DNA of 30,657 nt from an uncultured Flavobacteriales bacterium (GTDB taxonomy: Bacteria; Bacteroidota; Bacteroidia; Palsa-965): NCBI GenBank assembly GCA_946478675.1, contig CAMLEF010000010.1:1-30657 (forward strand), written 5' to 3'. Below are positions 8,801 to 15,276 of the stretch, piece by piece. The notes below the pieces were generated by a model. The model saw only the letters and a program-made list of their open reading frames with translations. It ran no database searches and was not told the DNA's origin. Made by a program: the position numbers and the translations under genes. Within the stretch, counting starts at the first letter, position 1, and the number at the start of each line of letters is the position of its first letter.

Positions 8801-9184
8801 CCCGACGATACGCGTTACGCCGCCGACGTTAGACGTACCTTCTTCGGTGGTGAGGCCGACGTTGCTCTGCTTGAAATCTTCCTGCTTGTTGTAAACGATG
8901 AACTGGATGCGGTCGTCGAGCGTGTAATCGAAGAACTTCTCGATGTCGGCGATGTGGCGTTTTGCGGCGCGTGCTACATACACGGCCAGCTCCTGCCCGC
9001 CGGTGTTGAAGTACACTTCGTACTTATCGAACTTGTAATAATTCCATTTGAAATCCTGGTATTGCACGCGGTTCTGTCCGAAATCGGTTTGCGATCCGTT
9101 GTAGAACTGGGCGTTCCCGGGGAAGGGAAAAAGCAACAAAAGGAGAATTCCCCACACACGGGCGGAAAAGCGTAACGTGGTCAT
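5816..9184 (-). CDS. large outer-membrane protein: degenerate peptidase-like domain, TolB-like propeller, BamA-like barrel
   Basis: 1122 aa from the ATG at 9184, chosen because it opens a compact signal peptide (MTTLRFSARVWGILLLLLFPFPGNAQ); an ATG at 9205 would add seven residues. Residues about 25-290 resemble the Peptidase MA-like (gluzincin) fold, but the usual HExxH site reads GIAEILINQM and the downstream P-E-W-Y-T-R-G-L has Arg where the metal-ligand Glu is expected, so it looks catalytically dead. A TolB/PD40 propeller follows (about 300-560: ISPDGRYVTYVTN, YSPDGKYFVMSA, IFSSNRNSD). After a Gln/Lys/Pro-rich linker, about 390 residues look like a bacterial surface antigen barrel, ending ISFSLDF with the terminal Phe typical of outer-membrane barrels. 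Role unknown; propeller and barrel suggest envelope assembly or surface transport. Confidence 0.8.
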   Translation of the reverse strand: MTTLRFSARVWGILLLLLFPFPGNAQFYNGSQTDFGQNRVQYQDFKWNYYKFDKYEVYFNTGGQELAVYVARAAKRHIADIEKFFDYTLDDRIQFIVYNKQEDFKQSNVGLTTEEGTSNVGGVTRIVGRKVFLYYEGDHVQLEEQIRAGIAEILINQMMYGGNMRDMVKNSTLLNLPEWYTRGLISYVAKGWNSDIDNRVRDGILSGRFTKFNHLTGQDALYAGHSIWYYIAEKYSPAVIPNILYMTKVSRNIESSFLFVLGVNMHVLTIEWSAYYSERYSFNDTTRTLPAQDPFIRKPKSTRVYSDTHISPDGRYVTYVTNEMGQIKLWLQDLSTGKRKRLYKQGQKLDRINDYSYPLVAWHPNGQILSYIYEKEGETWLTFYTVETGERVVKPIFNFIKIIDYSYSPDGKYFVMSAVQNGQTDIFVYTIGSGGAVPITKDIYDDLDPHFVNNGKSIIFSSNRNSDTLGKVDPDTKLSNSFDLFVYNWQTRSNVLRRITNTPGINELQAQPWDSTHFSYISDQNGIYNRFVGYFDSTIAYIDTAAHYRYLARSIPVTNYKFNILEQDIAPNAGKLSEVIFHDGRYYIYTEQLKDFSSLSPVKLKNTAHRDRMIELSKIEAELDSTEKANPKPQTQSGKPMQTLKVYETPQQRDQQQKKDSTKVDINNYQFDGTQPKNVQTNVPQPPKTQPDTVRNDSLPPAPRDQFLLPIARNYKIQFSTEYVVSQLDNSFLNAGYQRFAGGGSPIYLNPGFTGLLKIGMTDLLEDHKIVGGVRLSGDLKNNEYILYYEDRTRRWDKTLMLHRQAFLNVSGYSTLSKIHTHEARYGLKFPFNEVLSFRSYYGYRNDRRVFLATDYANLLAKNQYSNSANVRFELVFDNTIRRGLNLYNGMRFKVFAETFQGLDSIFTAHNDNNRWFKNDLYVVGFDFRYYQKVHREIIWANRICGATSFGHEKLVYYMGGVDNWLTPKFDQSVNIATDQNYTYQTLATPMRGFWQNARNGNTFAMINSEIRIPLFRYLFNRPLRSDFINNFQVVGFGDIGTAWTGSSPYDPANSLNTTVIGTPGNPIMVILKNHTDPIIGGYGFGLRSRLWGYFVRVDWAWGVENKKMLPRQAYISFSLDF

Positions 9185-9280
9185 GCAGACAAGACGATTA
9201 ACCATACAACTAGTTGCCGTGGCGGAAAACGAGTGTGTGGGGATGTTTTCCGGCGCAGGCCCGGCTTTTCGACCGGAGAT

Positions 9281-9288
9281 TAAAGGTA
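9281..9288 (-). promoter_or_regulatory. weak -7 element for the outer-membrane protein gene
   Basis: Reads TACCTTTA on the minus strand, one mismatch from TAnnTTTG, about 97 bp upstream of the ATG at 9184. No proper -33 element at 17-20 bp. Confidence 0.25.
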
Positions 9289-9357
9289 GGGAAATACGGA
9301 CAAATTGGCTATTTGTGAATTTGAAAATTTGTAAGTGGCGTTGACCTGTAAATTTTG

Positions 9358-9409
9358 CCGCAGAGGCGCAGAGGGCGCGGAGCTCTCTGCGTCCCCTGCG
9401 CCTCTGCGG
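9358..9409. repeat. dispersed GC-rich repeat, copy 2, as an inverted pair
   Basis: CCGCAGAGGCGCAG (9358-9371) pairs perfectly with CTGCGCCTCTGCGG (9396-9409). The left arm and the bases after it match the repeat at 4561-4588. It lies between divergent genes, so a pure terminator role is unlikely. Confidence 0.65.
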
Positions 9410-9448
9410 CGAACATCATTTTCAAACCAAATTCACAAACGGACTAAC

Positions 9449-9456
9449 TACTTTTG
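9449..9456 (+). promoter_or_regulatory. Bacteroidota -7 promoter element of the MBL-fold gene
   Basis: TACTTTTG, an exact TAnnTTTG, with only GTCCC-like spacing (four bases after the element) before the ATG at 9461. Transcription would start at or beside the start codon, giving a leaderless message. No TTG at -33 was found. Confidence 0.55.
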
Positions 9457-9460
9457 TCCC

Positions 9461-10102
9461 ATGGTTACCATCAAAATTTTCCCTTTCAATCCTTTCCAGG
9501 AGAACACTTACGTTCTTTCCGACGAGACCGGCGAATGCGTCATTATCGATCCCGGCTGCCATATTTCCGAAGAGGAGCAGGAGCTGAAGGAATACATCGA
9601 CAGCAACCACCTGGAACCGGTGAAGCTGCTCAACACGCATTGCCACGTCGATCACGTGCTTGGTAACCCGTTCGTGGCGGATACGTGGAAGCTCGGGCTG
9701 GAAATGCACAAGGCCGATCTGCCGGTGCTGGAATCGTTCCCGCGCGTTTGCGAGATGTACGGCGTTCCCGGCGGAACACAGCCGGAGCCGGCGCATTTTC
9801 TCGAAGAGGGTGAAAAAGTAAAATTCGGCAATACGACGCTGGAAGTGCTCTTCACGCCCGGTCACGCGCCCGGCCACGTTGTCTTTTATCACCCCGAAGA
9901 AAAATTCATCATCGGCGGCGATGTGCTTTTCCAGGGCAGCATCGGCCGCACCGATCTTCCCGGCGGCGATTTTCCCACGCTCGAAAAAAGCATCCGCGAA
10001 AAATTGTACGTGCTTCCCGTCGACGTGAAAGTGTATCCCGGTCACGGCCCCGCTACGACGATCGGCTGGGAGAAGAAGAATAATCCGTTTGTAGGAGAAT
10101 AG
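9461..10102 (+). CDS. metallo-beta-lactamase-fold hydrolase, glyoxalase II-like
   Basis: 213 aa. The ATG at 9461 starts the conserved MVTIKIFPFNPFQENTYVL; an upstream in-frame extension is only repeat-derived sequence. The metal site NTHCHVDHVLGN (H-x-H-x-D-H), the second His in TPGHAPGHVVFYH, Asp in IIGGDVLFQGSIGRTDLPGGD and the last His in VYPGHGPATTIG are all present, so both metal sites should be intact. The family includes hydroxyacylglutathione hydrolases and related thioesterases; at this length, without the second C-terminal helical domain of classical GloB, the substrate is uncertain. Cytoplasmic. It converges on the response regulator gene. Confidence 0.9.
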   Translation: MVTIKIFPFNPFQENTYVLSDETGECVIIDPGCHISEEEQELKEYIDSNHLEPVKLLNTHCHVDHVLGNPFVADTWKLGLEMHKADLPVLESFPRVCEMYGVPGGTQPEPAHFLEEGEKVKFGNTTLEVLFTPGHAPGHVVFYHPEEKFIIGGDVLFQGSIGRTDLPGGDFPTLEKSIREKLYVLPVDVKVYPGHGPATTIGWEKKNNPFVGE

Positions 10103-10111
10103 GATATAGGC

Positions 10112-10176
10112 TTGTTCGAGCGGAGTCGAGAACCTTTCGCATTCTAATGCAACAGGTTCTCGACTCCGCTCAACAA
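10112..10176. terminator. hairpin of the GAGCGGAGTCGAGAACC repeat family, convergent junction
   Basis: GAGCGGAGTCGAGAACC (10118-10134) pairs perfectly with GGTTCTCGACTCCGCTC (10155-10171). The stem extends through TTGTT (10112-10116) and AACAA (10172-10176) with one bulged base. It lies between the convergent MBL-fold and response regulator genes. There is no long T-tract, so termination is inferred from position. Repeats of this sequence are frequent in Bacteroidota intergenic regions. Confidence 0.65.
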
Positions 10177-10193
10177 ACAGAAGAATTTTCAAT

Positions 10194-10625
10194 TTACCCC
10201 GCCGTTTTCTGCCATCCTTCCGCTTCGTCGATCAGCTTGCGGATAAACGTTTCGCCGACCGGCTTGATCACGTATTCTTTCACCCGCGGGTTGGTGGCGG
10301 CAAGTTCCAGGTCGGCCGGGTTGATGGACGACGAAACGATGTAAATGTGAAAGTTGTCGCGTGTTTCCTGCGGTAGTTTTTCGAACTGCGTGATGAATTC
10401 CCAGCCGCTCATCGTCGGCATGTTCAGGTCGAGAAAGATCACGACGGGCATCTCGCGTGAAGCCGGTTTTTCCCAAGAGAAAATATATTCCAGCGCTTTT
10501 TCAGGAGACGTGAAATCGACAACGTGATGCGGCTCGCGAACGGTAAGCCGGATAAATTCTTTACAGATGAGGTTGTTGATCGGGTCGTCGTCTACAATGA
10601 TAAAACGATGGGGGTTCATAATCAT
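10194..10625 (-). CDS. single-domain response regulator (CheY/Rcp1-like)
   Basis: 143 aa, receiver domain only, with no DNA-binding or enzymatic output. The acidic pocket is VDDDP (Asp 12-14), the phospho-acceptor is Asp 66 in VIFLDLNMPTMSGWEF, the switch Ser is in IYIVSSS, and the conserved Lys is in YVIKPV. The ATG at 10625 overlaps the kinase stop as ATGA, so translation is coupled; a second ATG two codons later (10619) is equally possible. It is the last gene of the FIST-kinase operon and is most likely phosphorylated by that kinase. Output is presumably through protein-protein contact. Confidence 0.93.
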   Translation of the reverse strand: MIMNPHRFIIVDDDPINNLICKEFIRLTVREPHHVVDFTSPEKALEYIFSWEKPASREMPVVIFLDLNMPTMSGWEFITQFEKLPQETRDNFHIYIVSSSINPADLELAATNPRVKEYVIKPVGETFIRKLIDEAEGWQKTAG

Positions 10626-12700
10626 GCGGTTGCCGCAGCGGTCTGCGTATTAAACTCGAGTAGGAATTGGGTGCCTTCGTTGACGCGGCTCTGCACCGAG
10701 ATTTTTCCGCCGAGCGTTTCCACCTGCGTTTTCACCATGAACAGGCCCATGCCTTTCCCTTCGGTGTTCGGATGAAAACGTTTGTACAGGCCGAACAGGT
10801 TGCGCCCGTTCGCCTGGAGATCGATACCGATGCCGTTATCGCGGAAGCGGAGACTGACGCTGCCGTTTTCGAGATGGCTGCTGATGATGATTTCCGGCTG
10901 CCGGGCGGCCGAACGGTATTTGATGCTGTTCGAAATGAGGTTGTAGAAGATGCTGTAGAGATAGGATTTCATCGTGAACATCTCGTCGATTTCCGAAAAG
11001 TCCGTGTTGATGCAGATGTTCTCTTTGCGGATGAGATCGTTCACGCTCGCTTTGATGTCTTCGATCAGCGTGGAGAAATGCACGTTTTCTTTTTTCTCGT
11101 TGACGCCGTGACGAACCTGCAGCACGAAGTTCAAATCCGTGATCACGTCGTCGAGCTTCTTCACCGATTGCGCCAGGCCGTCGAGGCATTGCTGCTGCGT
11201 GGCTTCGTCGAGATGATCGGAGCGGATGATGCGGGCCAGCCCGATGATGTTGGCGACCGGCGCGCGGAGGTTGTGCGACACGATGTAAGCGAACTGCTCG
11301 AGATCGCGGTTCTGCTTGATGAGTCGCGAAGTGGTGCGTTCGCGCTCGATGGCATACAGCTTCTCCGGCGTAATGTCACGCATCGCGCCGACCATCCGCA
11401 CGGGCTCGCCCCTGGCGTTGAGAATGACGTAGCCGCGATCGTGCACGTAGCCGAGCTCGCCGTTGCTGCGGAAGAACCTGTACTCCGCTTCCCAGCCCGG
11501 GGAATCGGGATGCCCCAGCTTTTCCTCCACACTGCCGCTCACCAATTCACGGTCTTCCGGGTGAACGCGCGAAAGCCAGTTCGTCATCGTGCCTTCGTTC
11601 ACGTCCATCGTGCCGAACACCTGCGTGAAGTTTTGCGAGCGGAACACGCGGTTGTTCACGATGTCCCAGTCCCAGATCACGTCGTTCGTCGCTTTGGTCA
11701 CGAATTCGTAACGCTCGTTGCTCAATCGCAGCTGCTCTTCCGTTTCCATCAGCGCCGTCATGTCGAGCGAAATGCCGAACAATCGCACGGGCCGTCCCGA
11801 CTTGTCCATTTCATAACGGCCGATGACGAAAATATGTTTCTGTACGCCTTTCGAATCAATGAGCCGGTGCTGGAACGAAAACGAATCGAACGTGCGCATC
11901 GACTCCGACGTCAGCGTTTTTACCATCTCGTAATCGTCAGGGTGCACGTGTTTCAGGAAGAGCTCGTACGACGCTTCCGTTTCCTCCGGGCGGTAGCCGT
12001 AAATGCGGAACGCTTCGTCGGACCACGTGCTCTTCCACGTTTTCAGGTCGACGTCCCAATGGCCGAGCTTGCCGATCTCCTGTGCCTGCTTCAGGCGGTC
12101 GAGAGCCAGCTCCAGCGCTTCTTCGGCTTCTTTGCGCTGCGAGATATCGGTCACGGTGGCGATCACGTATTCGATGATGCCTTTTTCATTTTTCGAAGAA
12201 GTAACGTTGAGCTCCACCCAGCTGATGCGCCCGTTCTTGGCGACGTAACGTTTCTCCATCCGGTACGAATCCGATTCGCCGGCGATCAATCCCTGGATGA
12301 GCGGCAATTCTTTCTCTACGTCTTCCGGGTGCGTGAAGTCGCTGAAATGCATGTGCATTAATTCGTCGGCGCTGTAGCCGGTCATTTTGCAGAACGCTTC
12401 GTTGGCCGACTGCAAGTGCCCGTCGATCGTTCCGTACGCGATGCCGAGGAAGGGCGTTTCATGAACGAGGCGGTAACGTTTTTCGCTTTCGCTGCGGGCG
12501 AGAATATCTTTGCGAAGCTGCTCGTTCAGCGCGATCATTTCATTCGAGGAAAGGTCGATCGATCGCTCCAGCATTTTCCGGTCCTTCTCGTAATGGTCGT
12601 ACGATTCACTGACGACTTTCAGGAACGTCTTGAAATTCTCCGGAAGCTCTTCAGTGTCGCCGATGTATTTCTGGATTTGCCGTTGCAGGAGCTTGTTCAT
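10622..12700 (-). CDS. cytosolic sensor histidine kinase with three PAS domains
   Basis: 692 aa. There is no signal peptide or membrane segment, so it senses inside the cell or through FIST. An N-terminal helical stretch (1-70, coiled-coil-like) is followed by three PAS/PAC modules (about 75-195, 200-320 and 325-445: SANEAFCKMTGYSADEL, WSDEAFRIYGYRPEET, FTQVFGTMDVNEG). The HisKA box is YIVSHNLRAPVANIIGLARI with the phospho-acceptor His. The ATPase domain has the N box NLISNSIKYR, G1 FRDNGIGID and G2 GKGMGLFMVK. All catalytic motifs are intact. Start and stop overlap FIST upstream and the response regulator downstream by ATGA, so all three are made together. Confidence 0.95.
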   Translation of the reverse strand: MNKLLQRQIQKYIGDTEELPENFKTFLKVVSESYDHYEKDRKMLERSIDLSSNEMIALNEQLRKDILARSESEKRYRLVHETPFLGIAYGTIDGHLQSANEAFCKMTGYSADELMHMHFSDFTHPEDVEKELPLIQGLIAGESDSYRMEKRYVAKNGRISWVELNVTSSKNEKGIIEYVIATVTDISQRKEAEEALELALDRLKQAQEIGKLGHWDVDLKTWKSTWSDEAFRIYGYRPEETEASYELFLKHVHPDDYEMVKTLTSESMRTFDSFSFQHRLIDSKGVQKHIFVIGRYEMDKSGRPVRLFGISLDMTALMETEEQLRLSNERYEFVTKATNDVIWDWDIVNNRVFRSQNFTQVFGTMDVNEGTMTNWLSRVHPEDRELVSGSVEEKLGHPDSPGWEAEYRFFRSNGELGYVHDRGYVILNARGEPVRMVGAMRDITPEKLYAIERERTTSRLIKQNRDLEQFAYIVSHNLRAPVANIIGLARIIRSDHLDEATQQQCLDGLAQSVKKLDDVITDLNFVLQVRHGVNEKKENVHFSTLIEDIKASVNDLIRKENICINTDFSEIDEMFTMKSYLYSIFYNLISNSIKYRSAARQPEIIISSHLENGSVSLRFRDNGIGIDLQANGRNLFGLYKRFHPNTEGKGMGLFMVKTQVETLGGKISVQSRVNEGTQFLLEFNTQTAAATA

Positions 12701-13839
12701 ACTGCTTCACTAAGGGTGGTGATCGTCATCGTCTGGTTGTGCAGCTCGCACTTCATGAAGTTGAACGTCGGTGAAATTTCTCCGTAAGAATAAAAGCCGG
12801 TGATTGCCGGTTGTGCGCCGTATACGGAACGGACTACTTCCACTTCTTCCTCCACGCGCTGGTTGAGCACGAGTTTTCTTCCGACACAACTGATCAGGAT
12901 CGCCAGGCCGGGCGGTGTCTTTTTCCCGTCGATGCTGCTCTGTGCGGCGTGCAGCGCGCCTTCGATGAGACGGTCGGTGTTCGCTTTCATCAGTCGCGCA
13001 AAAGAGCCTTCCGGCATATTGCCTGCGAACGTGAGGCTGCGTTCCTCTTCGTTCATCCCGAGAATGGTGCGCACCAGCGATTCGCGCGGATCACCGGTGC
13101 GGATGCTCAGCGGGAACAGCAGGCCGGCCCCGGGCAATTCGTCGGCATATTCGCCGAGGTATAATTTGTAAATGTCGAGCGCCGGTTTGCCGTCGAGCTC
13201 ATACAGCACGTTGCCTTTCGATTTGGTGATGAGCCGCTCGGGCCCGAACGAATCCCAGCCGCCCACGCTGCCGTAGGTGATGGAAAGCGCTTCGCCGTAA
13301 AACCCGATGGCGGCAATACGGCCCTCCTGCGGTTCCTCATTCAGCCCGACGAGCGTTTGTTCGAAACGCGCACCGTCGCCTGCGAGTCCGCCGGTGAGGA
13401 TCGTGCCTGCGGGAAGGCTTTCCTGCAATCCCTGCACCAGCTCGCTGCCGTTGACGCGATGTCCATCGGAGATCACGAGCACGTTGCGCAGCCCGGAAGC
13501 CGGGAGCGATTGTCCCAGCCGCGCGCCCGCCGCACGACTGGCGCTGATCTCTTCGATGGAAGTGATGGCTGTTTCGATCGTCGTGCGCTCGAAATAAATC
13601 GCGGTAACGGCGATACTATCGTCGTACACCTGCGTGCCGATGATCTCCCCGGATGTCGAATTGATCAGGATCACGGCGTCCGGGTAATCGTGACGAAGCT
13701 GCGCGTAAATGCCGGTCCCCTCCAGGAGCGCGCGACTGCCAAATGCCAACACCAGCTGAGGCGCCGGCGTGTTGCGCAATTGATCGTCCAGCATCTCCCA
13801 GCCCTGTGCAGCAGAAAATTTCTTCTGTTGAATTTTCAT
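12697..13839 (-). CDS. FIST-domain signal sensor protein
   Basis: 380 aa, the full length of FIST_N plus FIST_C proteins. The N-terminal half contains VLAFGSRALL, INSTSGEIIG and TGGLAGDGARFEQTLVGLN; the C-terminal half contains GSVGGWDSFGPERLITKSKGNVLYELDGKPALDIYKLYLG and a final GFYSYGEISP, all characteristic of the family. FIST domains are thought to bind small ligands, possibly amino acids, and feed two-component or cyclic-di-nucleotide signalling. No signal peptide. It is the first gene of the operon and overlaps the kinase by four bases (ATGA), which makes it the likely input module. A hairpin (13859-13884) sits 20 bp upstream of the ATG. Confidence 0.93.
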   Translation of the reverse strand: MKIQQKKFSAAQGWEMLDDQLRNTPAPQLVLAFGSRALLEGTGIYAQLRHDYPDAVILINSTSGEIIGTQVYDDSIAVTAIYFERTTIETAITSIEEISASRAAGARLGQSLPASGLRNVLVISDGHRVNGSELVQGLQESLPAGTILTGGLAGDGARFEQTLVGLNEEPQEGRIAAIGFYGEALSITYGSVGGWDSFGPERLITKSKGNVLYELDGKPALDIYKLYLGEYADELPGAGLLFPLSIRTGDPRESLVRTILGMNEEERSLTFAGNMPEGSFARLMKANTDRLIEGALHAAQSSIDGKKTPPGLAILISCVGRKLVLNQRVEEEVEVVRSVYGAQPAITGFYSYGEISPTFNFMKCELHNQTMTITTLSEAV

Positions 13840-13858
13840 AAGCCGAGCTATTATGCCT

Positions 13859-13884
13859 CCCTGTCGTCCGTGGGGCGACCAGGG
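13859..13884 (-). promoter_or_regulatory. hairpin in the leader of the FIST operon
   Basis: CCCTG/TCG/TCC (13859-13869) pairs with GGG/CGA/CAGGG (to 13884) with one bulged C and a three-base loop. It lies 20 bp before the FIST ATG. No Bacteroidota promoter element was recognised in 13840-14089, and nothing else was seen in that stretch. Confidence 0.3.
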
Positions 13885-14089
13885 TTATCATAAAAATTAC
13901 ATTAAAAAGGGTCAGCAGAGAATGGGGGATCCTCAGCGCTTACAATGCAATAGTACGCCGAAGTTCAGAGATTGTTGCAGTAATCTGTCGACCGGCGCAA
14001 GGTTGTGTAAGAAAAATTGAGAAAATGTAAAGAGTGTCGCTACATCAATTCGCTGCGTGCGAAAGAGGAGGGCGTAAAACGGGAAGGAA

Positions 14090-14479
14090 TCACTTGCGGA
14101 ATTTGCGCAGCCATTGCAGGGCGTCTTCTTCCGTTTTGAACATGCGCAGCGGCACACGCTGGCGATAAAATCCGTTGAAGAAATTGACGAGCATCCGCAC
14201 CGCGAGCGAATCGCTGACGACGGCAGAAGCGATGAAAAATTTATCGACGTGCTGTGCGGCGTAATTGCGTGCTTCGGGCGTCATGCTTCCGTCGCCGCGG
14301 GTGTCGATCAATTGAAGGGTTTTGTTTTCGCGGCAGCCGAGCTGTTCGTAGATATCAAAGCAGCGCGTGACTTCTTCCAGGTCGATCTCTACGCCCGGAA
14401 CAGCGGTTAACCGGAGAATCCCTTCTTCATCAATGTGAATGACGGATTTCCCGGTGTGGATCTTTTGCGTCGCCACCAT
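14090..14479 (-). CDS. STAS/SEC14-like (SpoIIAA-like) protein
   Basis: 129 aa from the ATG at 14479; an in-frame TTG three codons upstream is less likely. No signal peptide. The pattern of an early HIDEEGILRLTAVPGVEIDLEEV strand region, a central LQLIDTRGDGSMTPEARNYA, and a C-terminal MFKTEEDALQWLRKF resembles the SpoIIAA-like/STAS fold common in Bacteroidota, where such proteins often accompany signalling genes. There is no clear phosphorylatable Ser in a classical STAS motif. It lies 250 bp upstream of the FIST-kinase-regulator operon on the same strand; a link to it is suggested only by position. The fold assignment is by pattern, not by a decisive motif. Confidence 0.55.
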   Translation of the reverse strand: MVATQKIHTGKSVIHIDEEGILRLTAVPGVEIDLEEVTRCFDIYEQLGCRENKTLQLIDTRGDGSMTPEARNYAAQHVDKFFIASAVVSDSLAVRMLVNFFNGFYRQRVPLRMFKTEEDALQWLRKFRK

Positions 14480-14538
14480 AATTGCCAAAATAGGAAAAAA
14501 GCAATTGGCCTTCGGTGGCGATTGTCTTCAGAAAATCA

Positions 14539-14574
14539 TTTCCGCCGGCTGTTCTGAACGACAGCCGGCGGAAA
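14539..14574 (-). terminator. intrinsic terminator-like hairpin after the Cys-rich secreted protein gene
   Basis: TTTCCGCCGGCTGT (14539-14552) pairs perfectly with ACAGCCGGCGGAAA (14561-14574) around an eight-base loop, nine bases beyond the stop codon on the minus strand. Only a short T-run (ATGATTTT) follows. Confidence 0.7.
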
Positions 14575-14582
14575 CGGAAAAG

Positions 14583-15245
14583 TTATTCGACCGAAAGTGT
14601 GTTGGAGTAGACGACCAATCCGTCGCTTTGCAGTTGCAGCAGATAAGTGCCGCTGGCAATTCCTCCGAGATCGATCTGCAAGGCTCCGCTGGTGGTGCCG
14701 TATTTCCGCGAAAGGACCATTCGCCCGGTATTATCATAAATGAAAACTTCCGCATTCGGGAATTCATTTTTCAATTCCAGCGTTACTGCGCTTGTTGCGG
14801 GGTTAGGATACATGTTGATCGCTGCATTCTCAAGGCCCGCGCCGAGGCGGCAGCAAGTCGAGGTCACTGTTACCGTAGTGGTCGCCGACTTCGTGCAGCA
14901 GGTATCATGCGTAAGGGTATCGTAGCAGTACGTCGTCAGCGTATACGTAGTGGTGGTCATCGGCGTGGCGATCGGTGAAGCGATATTCGGGTTGCTCAGC
15001 GAAGCCGTCGGTTTCCAGGAATACAGCACTTTGTTGCAATGAATGATGGTGCTGTCGGGAAGCGTATCCGTGCAATTGCAGGTTCCGGATCCGTGCAGCG
15101 TCACATAGCCGCCTGGACAACAGATCGATTGTCCTTTTCCTGCGTTAGCGGAACAGCAGGCAAGCTGTGCGAATGAAATGCGGGCGCTGAACGTCAGCAG
15201 CAGCAGCATGAGCCAGGTGTAGCGTTTGGTAAAAATGTTTTTCAT
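14583..15245 (-). CDS. Cys-rich secreted protein with type IX sorting domain
   Basis: 220 aa. A signal peptide (KRYTWLMLLLLTFSARISFAQ) is followed by a region with twelve cysteines, eight of them in four CC pairs (LACCSA, ICCPGG, DTCCTK, STCCRL). The middle segment YSWKPTASLSNPNIASPIA with TTTYTLTTYC is a motif often seen in secreted adhesin-like repeats of Bacteroidota. The last 80 or so residues are a Por secretion tail (INMYPNPATSAVTLELKN, VFIYDNTGRMVLSRK, IASGTYLLQLQSDG), which directs export by the type IX system and surface attachment or release. A perfect TAnnTTTG lies upstream (15276-15269). No enzymatic domain is visible, so function is unknown. Confidence 0.85.
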   Translation of the reverse strand: MKNIFTKRYTWLMLLLLTFSARISFAQLACCSANAGKGQSICCPGGYVTLHGSGTCNCTDTLPDSTIIHCNKVLYSWKPTASLSNPNIASPIATPMTTTTYTLTTYCYDTLTHDTCCTKSATTTVTVTSTCCRLGAGLENAAINMYPNPATSAVTLELKNEFPNAEVFIYDNTGRMVLSRKYGTTSGALQIDLGGIASGTYLLQLQSDGLVVYSNTLSVE

Positions 15246-15268
15246 AGCGTTGAAGTTTTGGTTGAAGC

Positions 15269-15276
15269 CAAATATA
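15269..15276 (-). promoter_or_regulatory. Bacteroidota -7 promoter element of the Cys-rich secreted protein gene
   Basis: Reads TATATTTG on the minus strand, an exact TAnnTTTG, 23 bp upstream of the ATG at 15245. No exact -33 TTG. Confidence 0.5.

Noticed and set aside
7439..9175. A 578-codon open frame on the plus strand opposite the large outer-membrane protein gene.
   Set aside because: The minus-strand protein has clear domains and a signal peptide; the opposite frame gives an Arg/Val-rich product with no motif, a usual effect of GC-biased codons.
10667..12361. A 564-codon plus-strand frame opposite the PAS kinase gene.
   Set aside because: It is a codon-bias shadow of an intact kinase; no domain is visible in it.
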